From NCBI RefSeq assembly GCF_025452235.1, contig NZ_CP104964.1, positions 186,001 to 250,000 of the forward strand: a stretch of 64,000 nt of DNA, in the 5' to 3' direction. Positions 24,989 through 34,087 of the stretch are shown here, one piece after another. A program made the position numbers and the translations under genes. Source of the stretch: Devosia neptuniae. GTDB taxonomy: Bacteria > Pseudomonadota > Alphaproteobacteria > Rhizobiales > Devosiaceae. The stretch's first letter is position 1. Each line of letters starts with the position of its first letter. The notes beneath the pieces were generated by a model, which was not told the DNA's origin, did not search any database, and saw nothing but the letters and a program-made list of their open reading frames with translations.

Positions 24989-26896
24989 ATGCGATTTGGA
25001 ACCATTGTTGCCGGGGTTTGCGCTACGGTTCTGCTTACGGGCTCGGTCCTTATCGGATCGAGCTTTTTTGTGGGGCGGGCTTTTGAGGCGGCGCGAGACG
25101 AGTCTAGCACGCTGATGACCTCAATGCGCCAGCAGATGTTTGCCGACATGATGCACGACACCATGCGTGGCGTGGTCTATCGCTCGCTCTATGCGGCCAA
25201 TGTCGGCGACAGCGCCATGAGCGCCGCGGCGACAGCCGAAATCGCCGAATACGGTGCCAGCTTTACAGATGCCATCGCGGCGCAGGACGCCCTGCAATTG
25301 CCTGCCGACATCAGGGCGTCGCTGGACACCGTCGCGGCACCGCTCGAGGCCTATATCGGCACTGCGAACGCCATTGTCGCCCAAGCCGCGTCTGGTGAAG
25401 CGGACGCGGCAAAGGCGGCATTGCCCGATTTTGAGGCCAGCTTCTCGGTGCTCGAAGAGGCCATGGCAGGCGTTTCCGACACGATCGAGGCCGGCAATGT
25501 GCGCAACAATGCGCAGTCGGAGGCGGCAACTATGCTGTCGCGTGTGGCCAGCCTTGGTGGTCTGGCGGTCATCATCGCACTGGCGACCGCCATGCTGTTG
25601 CTCAGCCGCCGCTTCATCGTCATGCCAATGACGGTCATGACCACAAGCATGCAGGGGCTGGCCGATGGTCAGCTCGAAGTATCGGTGCCGGAGCGCCAAC
25701 CCGTCAGCGAAATGGCGGCTATGGCTTCGACGCTGAGTGTCTTCCGCGATGCGCTCAGGAGCCGTGCCGAGCTGGCCGCCAATGCCGATGCATCGGCGCG
25801 GTTGACAGCACGCCGCGCCGAACAGTCAGCTCAACTCAATCGTAGCCTCGCCAATGTCGTCGGCGCGGCCGCGACGGGGGATTTCTCCCGCCGCGTTGAA
25901 ACCGGCTTCGATGATGATGAACTGCGTGAGGTCGCCGGAGCAGTCAATGACCTAGTGAGCGTCGTCGACAATGGCCTGACCGAGACTAGTAGTGTCTTGG
26001 GGGCCCTGGCGCATGCCGAACTCGACCAGCGCGTAACCGGCGACTATCGGGGCGCCTTTGGGCGGCTCAAGGACGATACCAATGCGGTTGCCGAACGATT
26101 GAGCGAGATCGTCATCCAGCTCCGCAGCACCTCGGCGGCCCTCAAGACAGCGACCGGCGAGATACTTGCTGGCGCCAATGATCTCAGCGAACGGACGACG
26201 CGGCAGGCGGCGACCATCGAGGAGACTTCCGCGGCGATGGAGCAGCTTGCATCCACCGTAATCGACAGCGCCGGCAGGGCGGAAATCGCCAGTCACATGG
26301 CAGCAGGCGTTTCGCGCTCGGGCGAGGAGGGCGGCGCGGTGATGAATGCGGCAAGGACCGCCATGGAGCGCATCACGGAGTCGTCCAGCAAGATTTCCAA
26401 CATTATCGGACTGATCGACGACATTGCTTTCCAGACCAATCTGCTGGCCCTCAATGCTTCTGTCGAAGCGGCGCGGGCCGGTGACGCCGGCAAGGGCTTT
26501 GCGGTGGTGGCCGTGGAAGTGCGCCGGCTGGCCCAATCAGCCGCCAACGCATCAGCCGATATCAAGAGCCTGATCGAGCAGAGCGTCGGCGAGGTGGCCG
26601 GTGGCTCCAAGCTGGTTTCCCAAGCCGCCGACAAGTTGGCCGACATGCTCAAAGCCATGATCGAGAACCACCAGGCGCTTGACGCAATCGCCAGGTCCAG
26701 TCGCGAACAGGCCTCGGCGATCGAAGAAGTCAATGTGGCGGTGCGCCAGATGGATGAAATGACCCAGCACAATGCCGCGCTGGTCGAGCAAACTAATGCG
26801 GCTATCGAGCAAACTGAGGCGCAAGCCAGAGATCTCGACCGGATCGTTGCCGTATTCAAGCTGAACACGGTGGACGGTCTGCGCCGGGCTGCCTAG
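24989..26896 (+). CDS. Methyl-accepting chemotaxis protein
   Basis: 635 residues. First membrane segment about 5-28, periplasmic helical ligand domain about 30-185, second membrane segment about 188-207, then HAMP-like segments and the signalling domain. The hairpin tip carries the conserved IDDIAFQTNLLALNASVEAA and GDAGKGFAVVAVEVRRLAQ. The helical ligand domain resembles four-helix-bundle types. Ligand unknown. It stands alone, away from any che gene cluster. Confidence 0.92.
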   Translation: MRFGTIVAGVCATVLLTGSVLIGSSFFVGRAFEAARDESSTLMTSMRQQMFADMMHDTMRGVVYRSLYAANVGDSAMSAAATAEIAEYGASFTDAIAAQDALQLPADIRASLDTVAAPLEAYIGTANAIVAQAASGEADAAKAALPDFEASFSVLEEAMAGVSDTIEAGNVRNNAQSEAATMLSRVASLGGLAVIIALATAMLLLSRRFIVMPMTVMTTSMQGLADGQLEVSVPERQPVSEMAAMASTLSVFRDALRSRAELAANADASARLTARRAEQSAQLNRSLANVVGAAATGDFSRRVETGFDDDELREVAGAVNDLVSVVDNGLTETSSVLGALAHAELDQRVTGDYRGAFGRLKDDTNAVAERLSEIVIQLRSTSAALKTATGEILAGANDLSERTTRQAATIEETSAAMEQLASTVIDSAGRAEIASHMAAGVSRSGEEGGAVMNAARTAMERITESSSKISNIIGLIDDIAFQTNLLALNASVEAARAGDAGKGFAVVAVEVRRLAQSAANASADIKSLIEQSVGEVAGGSKLVSQAADKLADMLKAMIENHQALDAIARSSREQASAIEEVNVAVRQMDEMTQHNAALVEQTNAAIEQTEAQARDLDRIVAVFKLNTVDGLRRAA

Positions 26897-26908
26897 ACAC
26901 GCCAGGCC

Positions 26909-26934
26909 AGCGCGGCCGCGACCAGCGCCGCGCT
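26909..26934 (+). terminator. Hairpin downstream of chemoreceptor
   Basis: Perfect 8-bp arms AGCGCGGC and GCCGCGCT with a 10-base loop, 13 bp after the stop codon. No T tract follows. Confidence 0.4.
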
Positions 26935-27551
26935 GTGCAGGTCCGTGGTGTCATGGACCGGGAGGTGCTGTGGCGCCATCGATAGCAGGCGATATCGGCG
27001 AAACCAGGATCACCGCCCCTGCACCGACCTAAATGCTCAGTTTTACGGCCTCAGTGAGCCATTTTTCTCTTGCTGAGTGAGATTGAAAATCTGGTGCGGC
27101 AATAGATTGCGGGAGTTTACCGCAGCGGAGCTGCAGAGAATCTGTGGTGAGATAGGCCGCTCGCCCGACTTGAGCGTTTCGGCGAGCAAACCCACCTCAG
27201 ATATTCCTGTCGCAGTGACGAATATCGGTCCGCGGATTTCGAGCAGGCGTATTGGCTGGGCGTGGCGCGAGAGTGCCTCGGTAATCGAACTGAGGCAGGG
27301 CTCGTGCTGATTATGGCACCGCCTGGCGTGGAAGCAGGATGTCGGTACGCAATTGGTTTTGCGGGACGTGGCGGGGGCGTCGAGAGAAGCCTCAAAGCCA
27401 CCGGCGCATCGCGCCGCGCCTACAAAGGAGACGAATAGCGGTGGACCCATGGCTGCCATGGAGCTTCAGCTTGACTCTGCTTGCCCTGGCCCACTAAGTC
27501 ACGACACGCGCCTAGCGTCCAAGGCGTAGACCCCCACAGCATAGGTGCCGA
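26935..27551. other. Intergenic stretch, no supported gene
   Basis: A 78-codon frame at 27077-27310 and a reverse frame at 27043-27459 exist, but neither has a ribosome site or family-like sequence. Nothing else was recognised. Confidence 0.35.
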
Positions 27552-27851
27552 ATGGACGAAAAATACGCAAACGCGCGTGAATACCTCTTCATTGCCATAC
27601 GCTCGCTCGCCGCTTCGGCCGATTCTCTAGAGAGCAGGCTGATTTCAGCGACAGCAAGCATCGTTCAGATTACCATTGATCAGTTCGACGGCGATCCTGA
27701 ACTGAAACTGCGGTTTGCCAGAATCCTGGACCACCTTGGGGTAGATCAAGATGATCTTGAAACTGTCGCCATCGAAACGGCTACGCACATTACCGAGATA
27801 GAGCGCATCAAGATTGCCGAATTGATCTGTGATCTTTTCTATGACCTTTAG
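27552..27851 (+). CDS. Hypothetical acidic protein
   Basis: 99 residues, acidic and helical, with no Cys and no signal peptide. The start at 27552 follows AGGTGCCGA. The C-terminus (ITEIERIKIAELICDLFYDL) is amphipathic. It lies 14 bp upstream of a DUF2384 antitoxin-like frame, so the two may be co-transcribed. No function recognised. Confidence 0.6.
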   Translation: MDEKYANAREYLFIAIRSLAASADSLESRLISATASIVQITIDQFDGDPELKLRFARILDHLGVDQDDLETVAIETATHITEIERIKIAELICDLFYDL

Positions 27852-27865
27852 GCCGCTGGCGGACT

Positions 27866-28240
27866 TTGTGGGTGAACAAGTTGCCACGGTGTTCGTATGT
27901 CGAGTCACAACTCGCGGAGATCGCAGGGTCAACGCGTGAGACGCTCTATCGACTAGAACGGCTGGGCGCGCCAAAAGCGCAAGTTCGTCTGCGCCAAATG
28001 CTGAAGATTACCAGCCGCGCGACCAAAAGGGCGGGTGGTGACAAGCGGGCCATTGCTTGGTTTCGCGCTCAGCCGCTGCCGGCGTTGGCTGGGGGAACGG
28101 TAGAGGCTCTGGTCAAGGACGGCAAAGCAGCAACTCTCGACCATACGGCTCTGGGCGGCTTTGCGCGAGGCTTGCTGGAATCGCCATCGCGCTCACGATC
28201 CCCGCTGGTTGCTCAGGCCCACTTCGGGAGGGGGTTGTGA
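27866..28240 (+). CDS. DUF2384 (Xre/MbcA/ParS) antitoxin-like protein, orphan
   Basis: 124 residues if started at TTG 27866. The helix-turn-helix portion reads LAEIAGSTRETLYRLERLGA. The C-terminal DUF2384 portion reads AIAWFRAQPLPALAGGTVEA then LVKDGKAATLDHTALGGFA. Family members usually stop at the GGFA ending; here 21 unrelated residues follow (from RGLLES), and the element before LDH is shorter than usual, suggesting decay. No RES-domain toxin gene lies next to it. The only RES gene in the window is 17 kb away at 10371. Confidence 0.65.
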   Translation: MWVNKLPRCSYVESQLAEIAGSTRETLYRLERLGAPKAQVRLRQMLKITSRATKRAGGDKRAIAWFRAQPLPALAGGTVEALVKDGKAATLDHTALGGFARGLLESPSRSRSPLVAQAHFGRGL

Positions 28241-28315
28241 TCCTCGGGGCTCAAGTTGAAGTGTTCGAGCCACGCGGCAGGTCGCTACGCGACCGGCTGT
28301 CTTGGAGCTAAAGGC

Positions 28316-29068
28316 ATGGCCATCCGAGCAGGAACTCGTGCGCTATTTTTTCTGGCGATCGCCCTTTCAAGCGGACTCGGCTTGGGGCGTATAACCATTG
28401 TCGGCGCCGATGTCGCCGGGCTTTCGGCTATAGGTGTGGCATTGGTGCTGATGGGAGTGTACGGACGTCTTGCCGCATCCAGCCCCGCTGACAGGCCCAG
28501 GCCTGGGGCAATTCCACACTCAAACTGGCCTATTCACCTCGCATCGGTGGCGACCGACCGTTTCGAAGTCTTTTCCGATCGGCCGGAAGGCTATGTTGGT
28601 TACACCGACTACACCGCCATGAGTGTGGATGTGAATGACGACCTCGTGGCGCGTGAGCCGCGGGAACAATATGCCCTGCTGGGTTTCGGGAATGGCTTTC
28701 TCACAGGAATTCGGAGCAAACTTGTCGATGGTGAAAGCCGCGGTCAGGTCCGGTTCCGTGTCGTCAATGCCTCCAGCAAGGACAAGGAGGCGATTGGTTG
28801 GCTGGCCTATCTCCAACAATCAGGTACGGACAATGCGGGGCCGTCCACGGAAAACCTTCATTCGGTCATCCAAGCGTACTCAAACCGGATCGTCTCGAAC
28901 GGGCCCATCATCGTAAAGTTTTGGGACAACGCGCCCAGAAACCAAAACGAAAGTCCAGACGACGGCGATGTCTCCTCCGAACTGTCAGAGGAATGGACAC
29001 ACATCTATCAAGTAGCGTTCGAGGCAGGGCGACGAACGGCGTCGGTCGCACTTATCGATCCAGTTTGA
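28316..29068 (+). CDS. Hypothetical membrane-anchored protein
   Basis: 250 residues. Two hydrophobic segments at the N-terminus (about 9-28 and 33-50) anchor a soluble domain of about 190 residues with no recognised fold. The start follows AAAGGC closely. It sits downstream of the orphan antitoxin on the same strand but with a 75-bp gap, so linkage is unclear. Confidence 0.65.
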   Translation: MAIRAGTRALFFLAIALSSGLGLGRITIVGADVAGLSAIGVALVLMGVYGRLAASSPADRPRPGAIPHSNWPIHLASVATDRFEVFSDRPEGYVGYTDYTAMSVDVNDDLVAREPREQYALLGFGNGFLTGIRSKLVDGESRGQVRFRVVNASSKDKEAIGWLAYLQQSGTDNAGPSTENLHSVIQAYSNRIVSNGPIIVKFWDNAPRNQNESPDDGDVSSELSEEWTHIYQVAFEAGRRTASVALIDPV

Positions 29069-29134
29069 TGGGGTCCGACGCCCCTTCCTCGTATGCCGTG
29101 TCAGCGCGGTGATGAAGCGGCCAAGCAGTCAGGC

Positions 29135-30010
29135 CTAGTGCCGGGCGGCGGCATCCTGGCTCGGAGCCGTACCAAACTGACGGCGATATTCACGGCTGAA
29201 CTGTGAAGCGCTTTCGTATCCCACCTTGAAACCGACGCCCGTCACGTCGTTGGGATGGCTTGCAAGCAGCAATCTGGCTTCCTGCAATCGGATCTGTTTT
29301 TGAAACTGGATCGGGCTCATCGCGGTCACCGCCTGGAAGTTGCGGTAAAAGGCCGAGGCACTCATCCCGACCAAATCCGCGACATCCTCCACTCTGAAGG
29401 ATCGCGCATAGTGTTCGCGGATCCAGCGCACCGCGCGAGAAATATGGCTGAGATGGCTGTCAGCAAGACCCAGTTGCCGTATCGCGCTGCCCTGTTCTCC
29501 GACAATCAACCGCCAGAGGATTTCTCGTTTAATCAGAGGCGCCAGAACCGGGATGTCGCGCGGGCAATCGAGCAGGCGCAATAGGCGCAACACTGCATCC
29601 ATCATGGCCGTTGGCGCATCGCTGACTAGCATACTGGATGGTGGCGGACCGTAACCGTGCCGCACGCCCTCGGAACCCGCCTGTAGTAGCAGCTCGGCAA
29701 CCATTATGGGATCAAGTGCAAAGCCAAACCCAAGCGCTGGATGATCAGGACTGGCGTCCAAAAACTGGCCCGTCACCGGCAGGTCGATAGAGGCAACTAG
29801 GTACTGACCGGGCCCGTACTCATACACCCTGTCCCCCAGGGCAATGCGCTTGGCGCCCTGCGCAACAAGGGCCATCACCGTGCCAGACATGGTTCGCTCG
29901 TGCGCCGATACATCATGTCGCGCGATCATGATTCCCGGAATAAGTGTGCTCATATCGGGGGCCGCGTGACGGTCGATCAGCGCCCGCAATTCCTCCAGGC
30001 GTTCGTTCAT
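29135..30010 (-). CDS. AraC family transcriptional regulator
   Basis: 291 residues from the ATG at 30010 (an earlier start at 30031 is possible). The N-terminal AraC_N effector domain (PGIMIARHDVSAHERTMSGT to LVASIDLPVTG) is of the type found next to oxidoreductases. The C-terminal DNA-binding domain has VEDVADLVGMSASAFYRNFQ and GVGFKVGYESASQFSREYRR. It is downstream of an SDR gene on the same strand, with 175 bp between; family members of this type often regulate such neighbours. Confidence 0.9.
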   Translation of the reverse strand: MNERLEELRALIDRHAAPDMSTLIPGIMIARHDVSAHERTMSGTVMALVAQGAKRIALGDRVYEYGPGQYLVASIDLPVTGQFLDASPDHPALGFGFALDPIMVAELLLQAGSEGVRHGYGPPPSSMLVSDAPTAMMDAVLRLLRLLDCPRDIPVLAPLIKREILWRLIVGEQGSAIRQLGLADSHLSHISRAVRWIREHYARSFRVEDVADLVGMSASAFYRNFQAVTAMSPIQFQKQIRLQEARLLLASHPNDVTGVGFKVGYESASQFSREYRRQFGTAPSQDAAARH

Positions 30011-30184
30011 GGTCGGCTCCAACTGCATCAAATGAACTTACTGCATAAGCACGGCTGCGCTACAGATTTTGCTATTCATAGGAGAATTGTGCAAGGCTTC
30101 ACATCGGATGCTTGCGAAAACGCTGAGCATCAAGACACTCGGATGGGCGCCGCCCAACCAAGTGTCTTCCGGCAAGGACTGGCG

Positions 30185-30928
30185 TTAGCTTGCCGCGGCC
30201 AGTGCGACGGCGTCCGGACCCGCAGGGAAGCGAAGTTGACCCGAAAGGTCATTGGCCGCCGCCCACACAGCTTCGGCAACGTCCGTCTCTTTTGTAGTCA
30301 GAACGGGCTTGGCGAATGCCGCAAAGATTGGCTCGGCGAAGGACTGGTAGGCCGCGGGGATCAAATCCTCGATGCTCAATTCCGTATTCTGCGAGAAGCG
30401 CGTTGTCGGCGCGTAACCAGGCTCAACAAGTTTGACACGAACGTTGAACGGCGCCAGTTCGTGTGCAAGCGAGCCGGTAAAGCCTTCAATGGCCATCTTG
30501 CTGGCCGTGTAAGCGGCAGCCAGGGGCATCGCCGCCAGTGTCACGCTCGAGGTTACATTGATCACGACGCCTGAATTCTGCTGGCGGAACAGCGGTACGA
30601 TGGCTTGCGTCATGGCCATGACCCCGAAAGTATTGGTGTCAAATACCTTGCGGATATAGCTCATCGGAGTCGCCTCGAACGCTCCCACCACGCCGATGCC
30701 GGCATTGTTGACGAGAACATCAATGGGGCCGCTCGTTTCGAGTGCCGTCGCAATACTGCTTGGATCGGTGACATCCAGCGCCACAATGCGGAGCCGATCG
30801 GAACGAGGCAAAATGTCTTCGCGCAGTGTGCGCATAGTGGCGATAACATTCCAGCCCTGGGCGTGAAAGTGGCGGGCAGTTTCGAGGCCATAGCCCGATG
30901 AACAGCCAGTGATCATGACGGTCTTCAT
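30185..30928 (-). CDS. Short-chain dehydrogenase/reductase
   Basis: 247 residues from the ATG at 30928, which follows AAGGGAAATACC. The cofactor motif TGCSSGYG is at 7-14, NNAG at 74-77, and the catalytic Tyr140 and Lys144 in YTASK. The Ser of INVTSS completes the active site. It reduces or oxidises an unknown carbonyl or alcohol with NAD(P). Likely linked to the adjacent AraC regulator. Confidence 0.92.
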   Translation of the reverse strand: MKTVMITGCSSGYGLETARHFHAQGWNVIATMRTLREDILPRSDRLRIVALDVTDPSSIATALETSGPIDVLVNNAGIGVVGAFEATPMSYIRKVFDTNTFGVMAMTQAIVPLFRQQNSGVVINVTSSVTLAAMPLAAAYTASKMAIEGFTGSLAHELAPFNVRVKLVEPGYAPTTRFSQNTELSIEDLIPAAYQSFAEPIFAAFAKPVLTTKETDVAEAVWAAANDLSGQLRFPAGPDAVALAAAS

Positions 30929-31380
30929 GGTATTTCCCTTTGTTCGGTGACGGCGATCTGCATGACCGCCTTGGGACCATCTAAGCACCCGCCCAACTTC
31001 GAGTGTTATCGTCATACTCCCACTTAGTTGCACGATCCTACCGCAGTTGGGAGATTTGGCTGTTGAAGGATGCCGCCTGGAGCGTAGCTAATCCGGCTTC
31101 CGGTCTGCCACCAGGGATGCGAGATCCAGCTGACCGGATGGTTGCCTACGCAATTTCGCGAGCCAATCTGGAGCGAAGAGTAGGCGCTTTGCAGTCGCCG
31201 CGACGTTTTTAGAGTAACCAAAGCGCCTGAGGCGCGAGGCTGAGGAGCGACGCCAAACGCACTTGCAGCTGCCCTTTGACGATCTTTCTGGACGCGGCCA
31301 TGAACGGGCCAGCCGTTCATGAGCGGAGCGTCCACGACGTGGGACCACCTTCGCCTCAATGGCGTTGGAAGACGGCGCCG
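30929..31380. other. Intergenic stretch, nothing recognised
   Basis: About 450 bp between the SDR gene and the 3' end of the LacI gene. Open frames overlap in several phases but have no family-like sequence or ribosome site. Confidence 0.4.
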
Positions 31381-32382
31381 CTAACGCGGGATCACTGCCG
31401 GGCCCGTGGTTTTGCGGATCACCAAACTTGTGTTCAGAACATAGCGCACGTCGCGGATTGCCTGATTCTGAAGGATGTCCATGAGCAGGTTTAATGCCGC
31501 CTTGCCCGCTTCCACCGACCGGTTGGACACGGTGGTCAACGAAGGGTAGGTGGCGGCACCGAGCACGTCGTCGCAACCGACTACTGCGAAATTGGCGGGT
31601 ACGGCGATTCCCTGGTCAGCGAGTTCAGCCAGCATGCCTTGGGCGGTGAGATCGTCGAAGGCGATCGCGGCGGTCGCTCCGGTGGCAAGGACGCTGGCGG
31701 TGATTTTGCGACCGGATTCAAAAGCGGCGAATTCGTTGGAAATAACCGTTACTTCAAGCCCTAATTCCCTGGCCGAGCGCCGCACTGCGCCGCGTCGCTG
31801 CTTGTTGGACCATGAGCCATGCGGGCCGCCCACATAGACCAGTTTCCGGTGCCCCAGCTCGGCAAGGTGGGCCACCGCTTCAGCAACGCCGGTAGCGCTA
31901 TCGATGAGGACGCGCGGTATGCCTTCCACGTCACGGTTGATGAGCACCAAAGGCCGGCGCGCTGCATGTTCGATGATCTGTGCGTCGCTCAGGCGCGAGG
32001 AAACCAGCACGAAGCCCTCCACCTGACCGGCGAAGCGGCCGATAAGCTTGTCTTCCTGCTGCGGATTTTCATCGGAATTGCCCAGGAACACGCAATAGTC
32101 GGAACGGTCGGCCTCCGATTGCGCGGCCCGGATGAGGGGCGGGAAGAATGGATTGGCGACATCGGGCACGATAAGGGCAATGTTGCCGTGTCGGCCCGTG
32201 CTGAGCGCGCGGGCCGTGTGATTGGGTACATAGCCCAATTGCTCAGCCGCCGCGAAGATCTTGCGCACGGTTTCCTGGCTTAGCATCTCCGGCCGGGTAA
32301 AGGCGCGAGACACGCTGGACTTGGTAACTCCGGCTGCGGCAGCGACCTGATTGATCGTGGGTCTGTTCTGGCGAGGCGTCAT
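31381..32382 (-). CDS. LacI family repressor of the amino-sugar operon
   Basis: 333 residues. LacI helix-turn-helix and hinge at 8-58 (TINQVAAAAGVTKSSVSRAF, then LGYVPNHTARALSTGR), followed by a sugar-binding domain of the periplasmic-binding type. It faces the nagB operon with a 150-bp gap that contains the perfect palindrome ATGCAACCGGTTGCAT, a classical LacI-type operator shape. The likely inducer is an amino sugar or its phosphate. The orientation and the second operator upstream of the transporter genes support control of the whole cluster. Confidence 0.9.
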   Translation of the reverse strand: MTPRQNRPTINQVAAAAGVTKSSVSRAFTRPEMLSQETVRKIFAAAEQLGYVPNHTARALSTGRHGNIALIVPDVANPFFPPLIRAAQSEADRSDYCVFLGNSDENPQQEDKLIGRFAGQVEGFVLVSSRLSDAQIIEHAARRPLVLINRDVEGIPRVLIDSATGVAEAVAHLAELGHRKLVYVGGPHGSWSNKQRRGAVRRSARELGLEVTVISNEFAAFESGRKITASVLATGATAAIAFDDLTAQGMLAELADQGIAVPANFAVVGCDDVLGAATYPSLTTVSNRSVEAGKAALNLLMDILQNQAIRDVRYVLNTSLVIRKTTGPAVIPR

Positions 32383-32450
32383 CGCAAGGGTCTCTGGCTT
32401 ACCCTGAACGTCATGGCATGGTCAGGGGCCATAAGGATAGTCATATGCGC

Positions 32451-32479
32451 TTGACATGCAACCGGTTGCATTAAATAGT
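32451..32479 (+). promoter_or_regulatory. Promoter with LacI operator before nagB
   Basis: TTGACA (32451-32456) is followed directly by the perfect palindrome ATGCAACCGGTTGCAT (32456-32471), which fills the promoter spacer, and then AATAGT as a weak -10 at 32474-32479. Repressor on this site would block polymerase. The same TTGACA-plus-palindrome arrangement recurs at 36480. Confidence 0.75.
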
Positions 32480-32532
32480 TGCCTGAAAGCCGGGTGCCTC
32501 ATTCCATCAAGGCCCGGCGTGTGGAGGTTTTT

Positions 32533-33318
32533 TTGACGCTTGATGCTTCAACCCGGGCAAACACCACCCGCAAGGCTGGCCTGATGAGCGTTCAGTCCTT
32601 TGCCACCAGAGCGCTGATGGGCGAGGCCGCAGCCCGAGATATTGCCAATGCCCTGCGTGAGGCGCTGGCGCGTCAACAGAATGTGCGCATGGTTTTCGCT
32701 GCCGCACCCAGCCAGGCCCAGATGCTGGCCTCATTGTGCGCCGCCGAGGGTATCGACTGGACGCGCGTTGCCGCTTTTCACATGGATGAATATATCGGTC
32801 TTGCTCCCGACGCGCCTGAGCGCTTCGCCAAATGGCTTGATAACAATCTGTTCGATCGCGTGCCGTTTGCCCAGGTACATCACATTGTTCCTGAGCCTGA
32901 CGCCTCGGCCGCGGCGGCGCGATATGCACAATTATTGGCTGCGGCGCCGATCGACTTTGTTTGCCTGGGGATCGGGGTCAACGGGCACATCGCCTTCAAC
33001 GATCCACCGGTTGCCGACTTTGCCGATCCTCTGGACGTCAAGGTGGTTACCCTTGATGAACAATGCCGCCAGCAACAGGTCGACGACGATTGTTTCGCCA
33101 ATTTTGATGATGTTCCTGAACAGGCGATTACCCTTACCGTGCCGCGCCTGATACGCGCCGGTCGGCTTTTTTGCGTAGTGCCTGGTCAGTTGAAGCGGGA
33201 CGCGGTGCGCGCGTCTCTTTATGGTCCGATCAGCACCGAGTGCCCGGCCAGCATCCTGCGCCAGCACCCCGATTGCAGCCTTTACCTTGATGCGGAGTCC
33301 GACCCCAATGGCCAATAA
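32533..33318 (+). CDS. nagB: Glucosamine-6-phosphate deaminase
   Basis: 261 residues. It converts glucosamine 6-phosphate to fructose 6-phosphate and ammonia. Active-site blocks are HMDEYIGL (83-90), with the enolisation Asp, and GIGVNGHIAFNDP (146-158), with the ring-opening His. The start is assigned to TTG at 32533 because GGAGG lies five bases before it; no ATG fits as well. First gene of the operon, overlapping the SIS gene by 11 bp. Confidence 0.9.
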   Translation: MTLDASTRANTTRKAGLMSVQSFATRALMGEAAARDIANALREALARQQNVRMVFAAAPSQAQMLASLCAAEGIDWTRVAAFHMDEYIGLAPDAPERFAKWLDNNLFDRVPFAQVHHIVPEPDASAAAARYAQLLAAAPIDFVCLGIGVNGHIAFNDPPVADFADPLDVKVVTLDEQCRQQQVDDDCFANFDDVPEQAITLTVPRLIRAGRLFCVVPGQLKRDAVRASLYGPISTECPASILRQHPDCSLYLDAESDPNGQ

Positions 33319-34087
33319 TTCCGTGATCGATGCCGATGCCTTGTGCGCGGGCTATCTGTCGGACGTCACCGCCTTGATGCGGTCCATTCTGGTTGAGGAG
33401 CGCGATGCCCTCGATCGAGCTGCGGCCCGGGTGGCCGACCAGGTGGAGGCCGATCGGCTGGTCTACGTTTATGGCCCGGGTGGGCATTCCAATCTGGCGG
33501 CGCAGGAAATCTTTTTCCGTGCGGGCGGGTTGATGCATGTCAGCGCCATTCTGGACGAAGGCACGCTGCTGTCCAACGGCGCGCTGCGTTCCATGGCAGT
33601 GGAGCGAATGCCGGGCTACGGCAAGGTCGTCATCGACGATCAGCGCCTCGGCGAGGGTGATCTGCTGCTTCTCACCAATGCTTATGGCATTAACGCAGCG
33701 CTGATCGATGCAGCCATAGCCGCGCGCGGGCGTGGAGCGTTCCTGATCGGCTTCAACTCACACGCCCATGCCAATGGGAGCGCGCCAACCCACCCGGCGC
33801 GGCACCCGACCCGACAGAACCTGCACGATATCGTTGATATCGCGATCGATACCAAGGTGCCGATCGGCGACGCGCTGGTGACTGTCGATGGCGTCGGCGA
33901 GAGCATCGCGGCGGTTTCCACTTTCGCCAACGCTTTTGCGCTCAACTGTCTGGTAATTCGTACCGTAGCCAAGCTGGCGGAGCGGGGCGTCGAACCGCCG
34001 ATCTGGCGCAGTGGCAACGCGCCGGGCGGCGACGAAGCCAATGGCAGGTTCCTGGCGCGGTTCCGCGATCGCGTGCGCTGGCTGTGA
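33308..34087 (+). CDS. SIS-domain sugar isomerase-like protein
   Basis: 259 residues with a single sugar-isomerase (SIS) domain. The phosphosugar-binding loop region is YVYGPGGHSNLAAQEIFFRA, and LLLLTNAYGINAALIDAAIA and VGESIAAVSTFANAFA follow. SIS proteins of this kind isomerise or sense phosphosugars. Overlapping nagB by 11 bp and nagA by 4 bp, it must act in the same pathway. It could supply a keto/aldo isomerisation or act on an N-acyl sugar phosphate; the exact reaction is unknown. Confidence 0.82.
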   Translation: MANNSVIDADALCAGYLSDVTALMRSILVEERDALDRAAARVADQVEADRLVYVYGPGGHSNLAAQEIFFRAGGLMHVSAILDEGTLLSNGALRSMAVERMPGYGKVVIDDQRLGEGDLLLLTNAYGINAALIDAAIAARGRGAFLIGFNSHAHANGSAPTHPARHPTRQNLHDIVDIAIDTKVPIGDALVTVDGVGESIAAVSTFANAFALNCLVIRTVAKLAERGVEPPIWRSGNAPGGDEANGRFLARFRDRVRWL

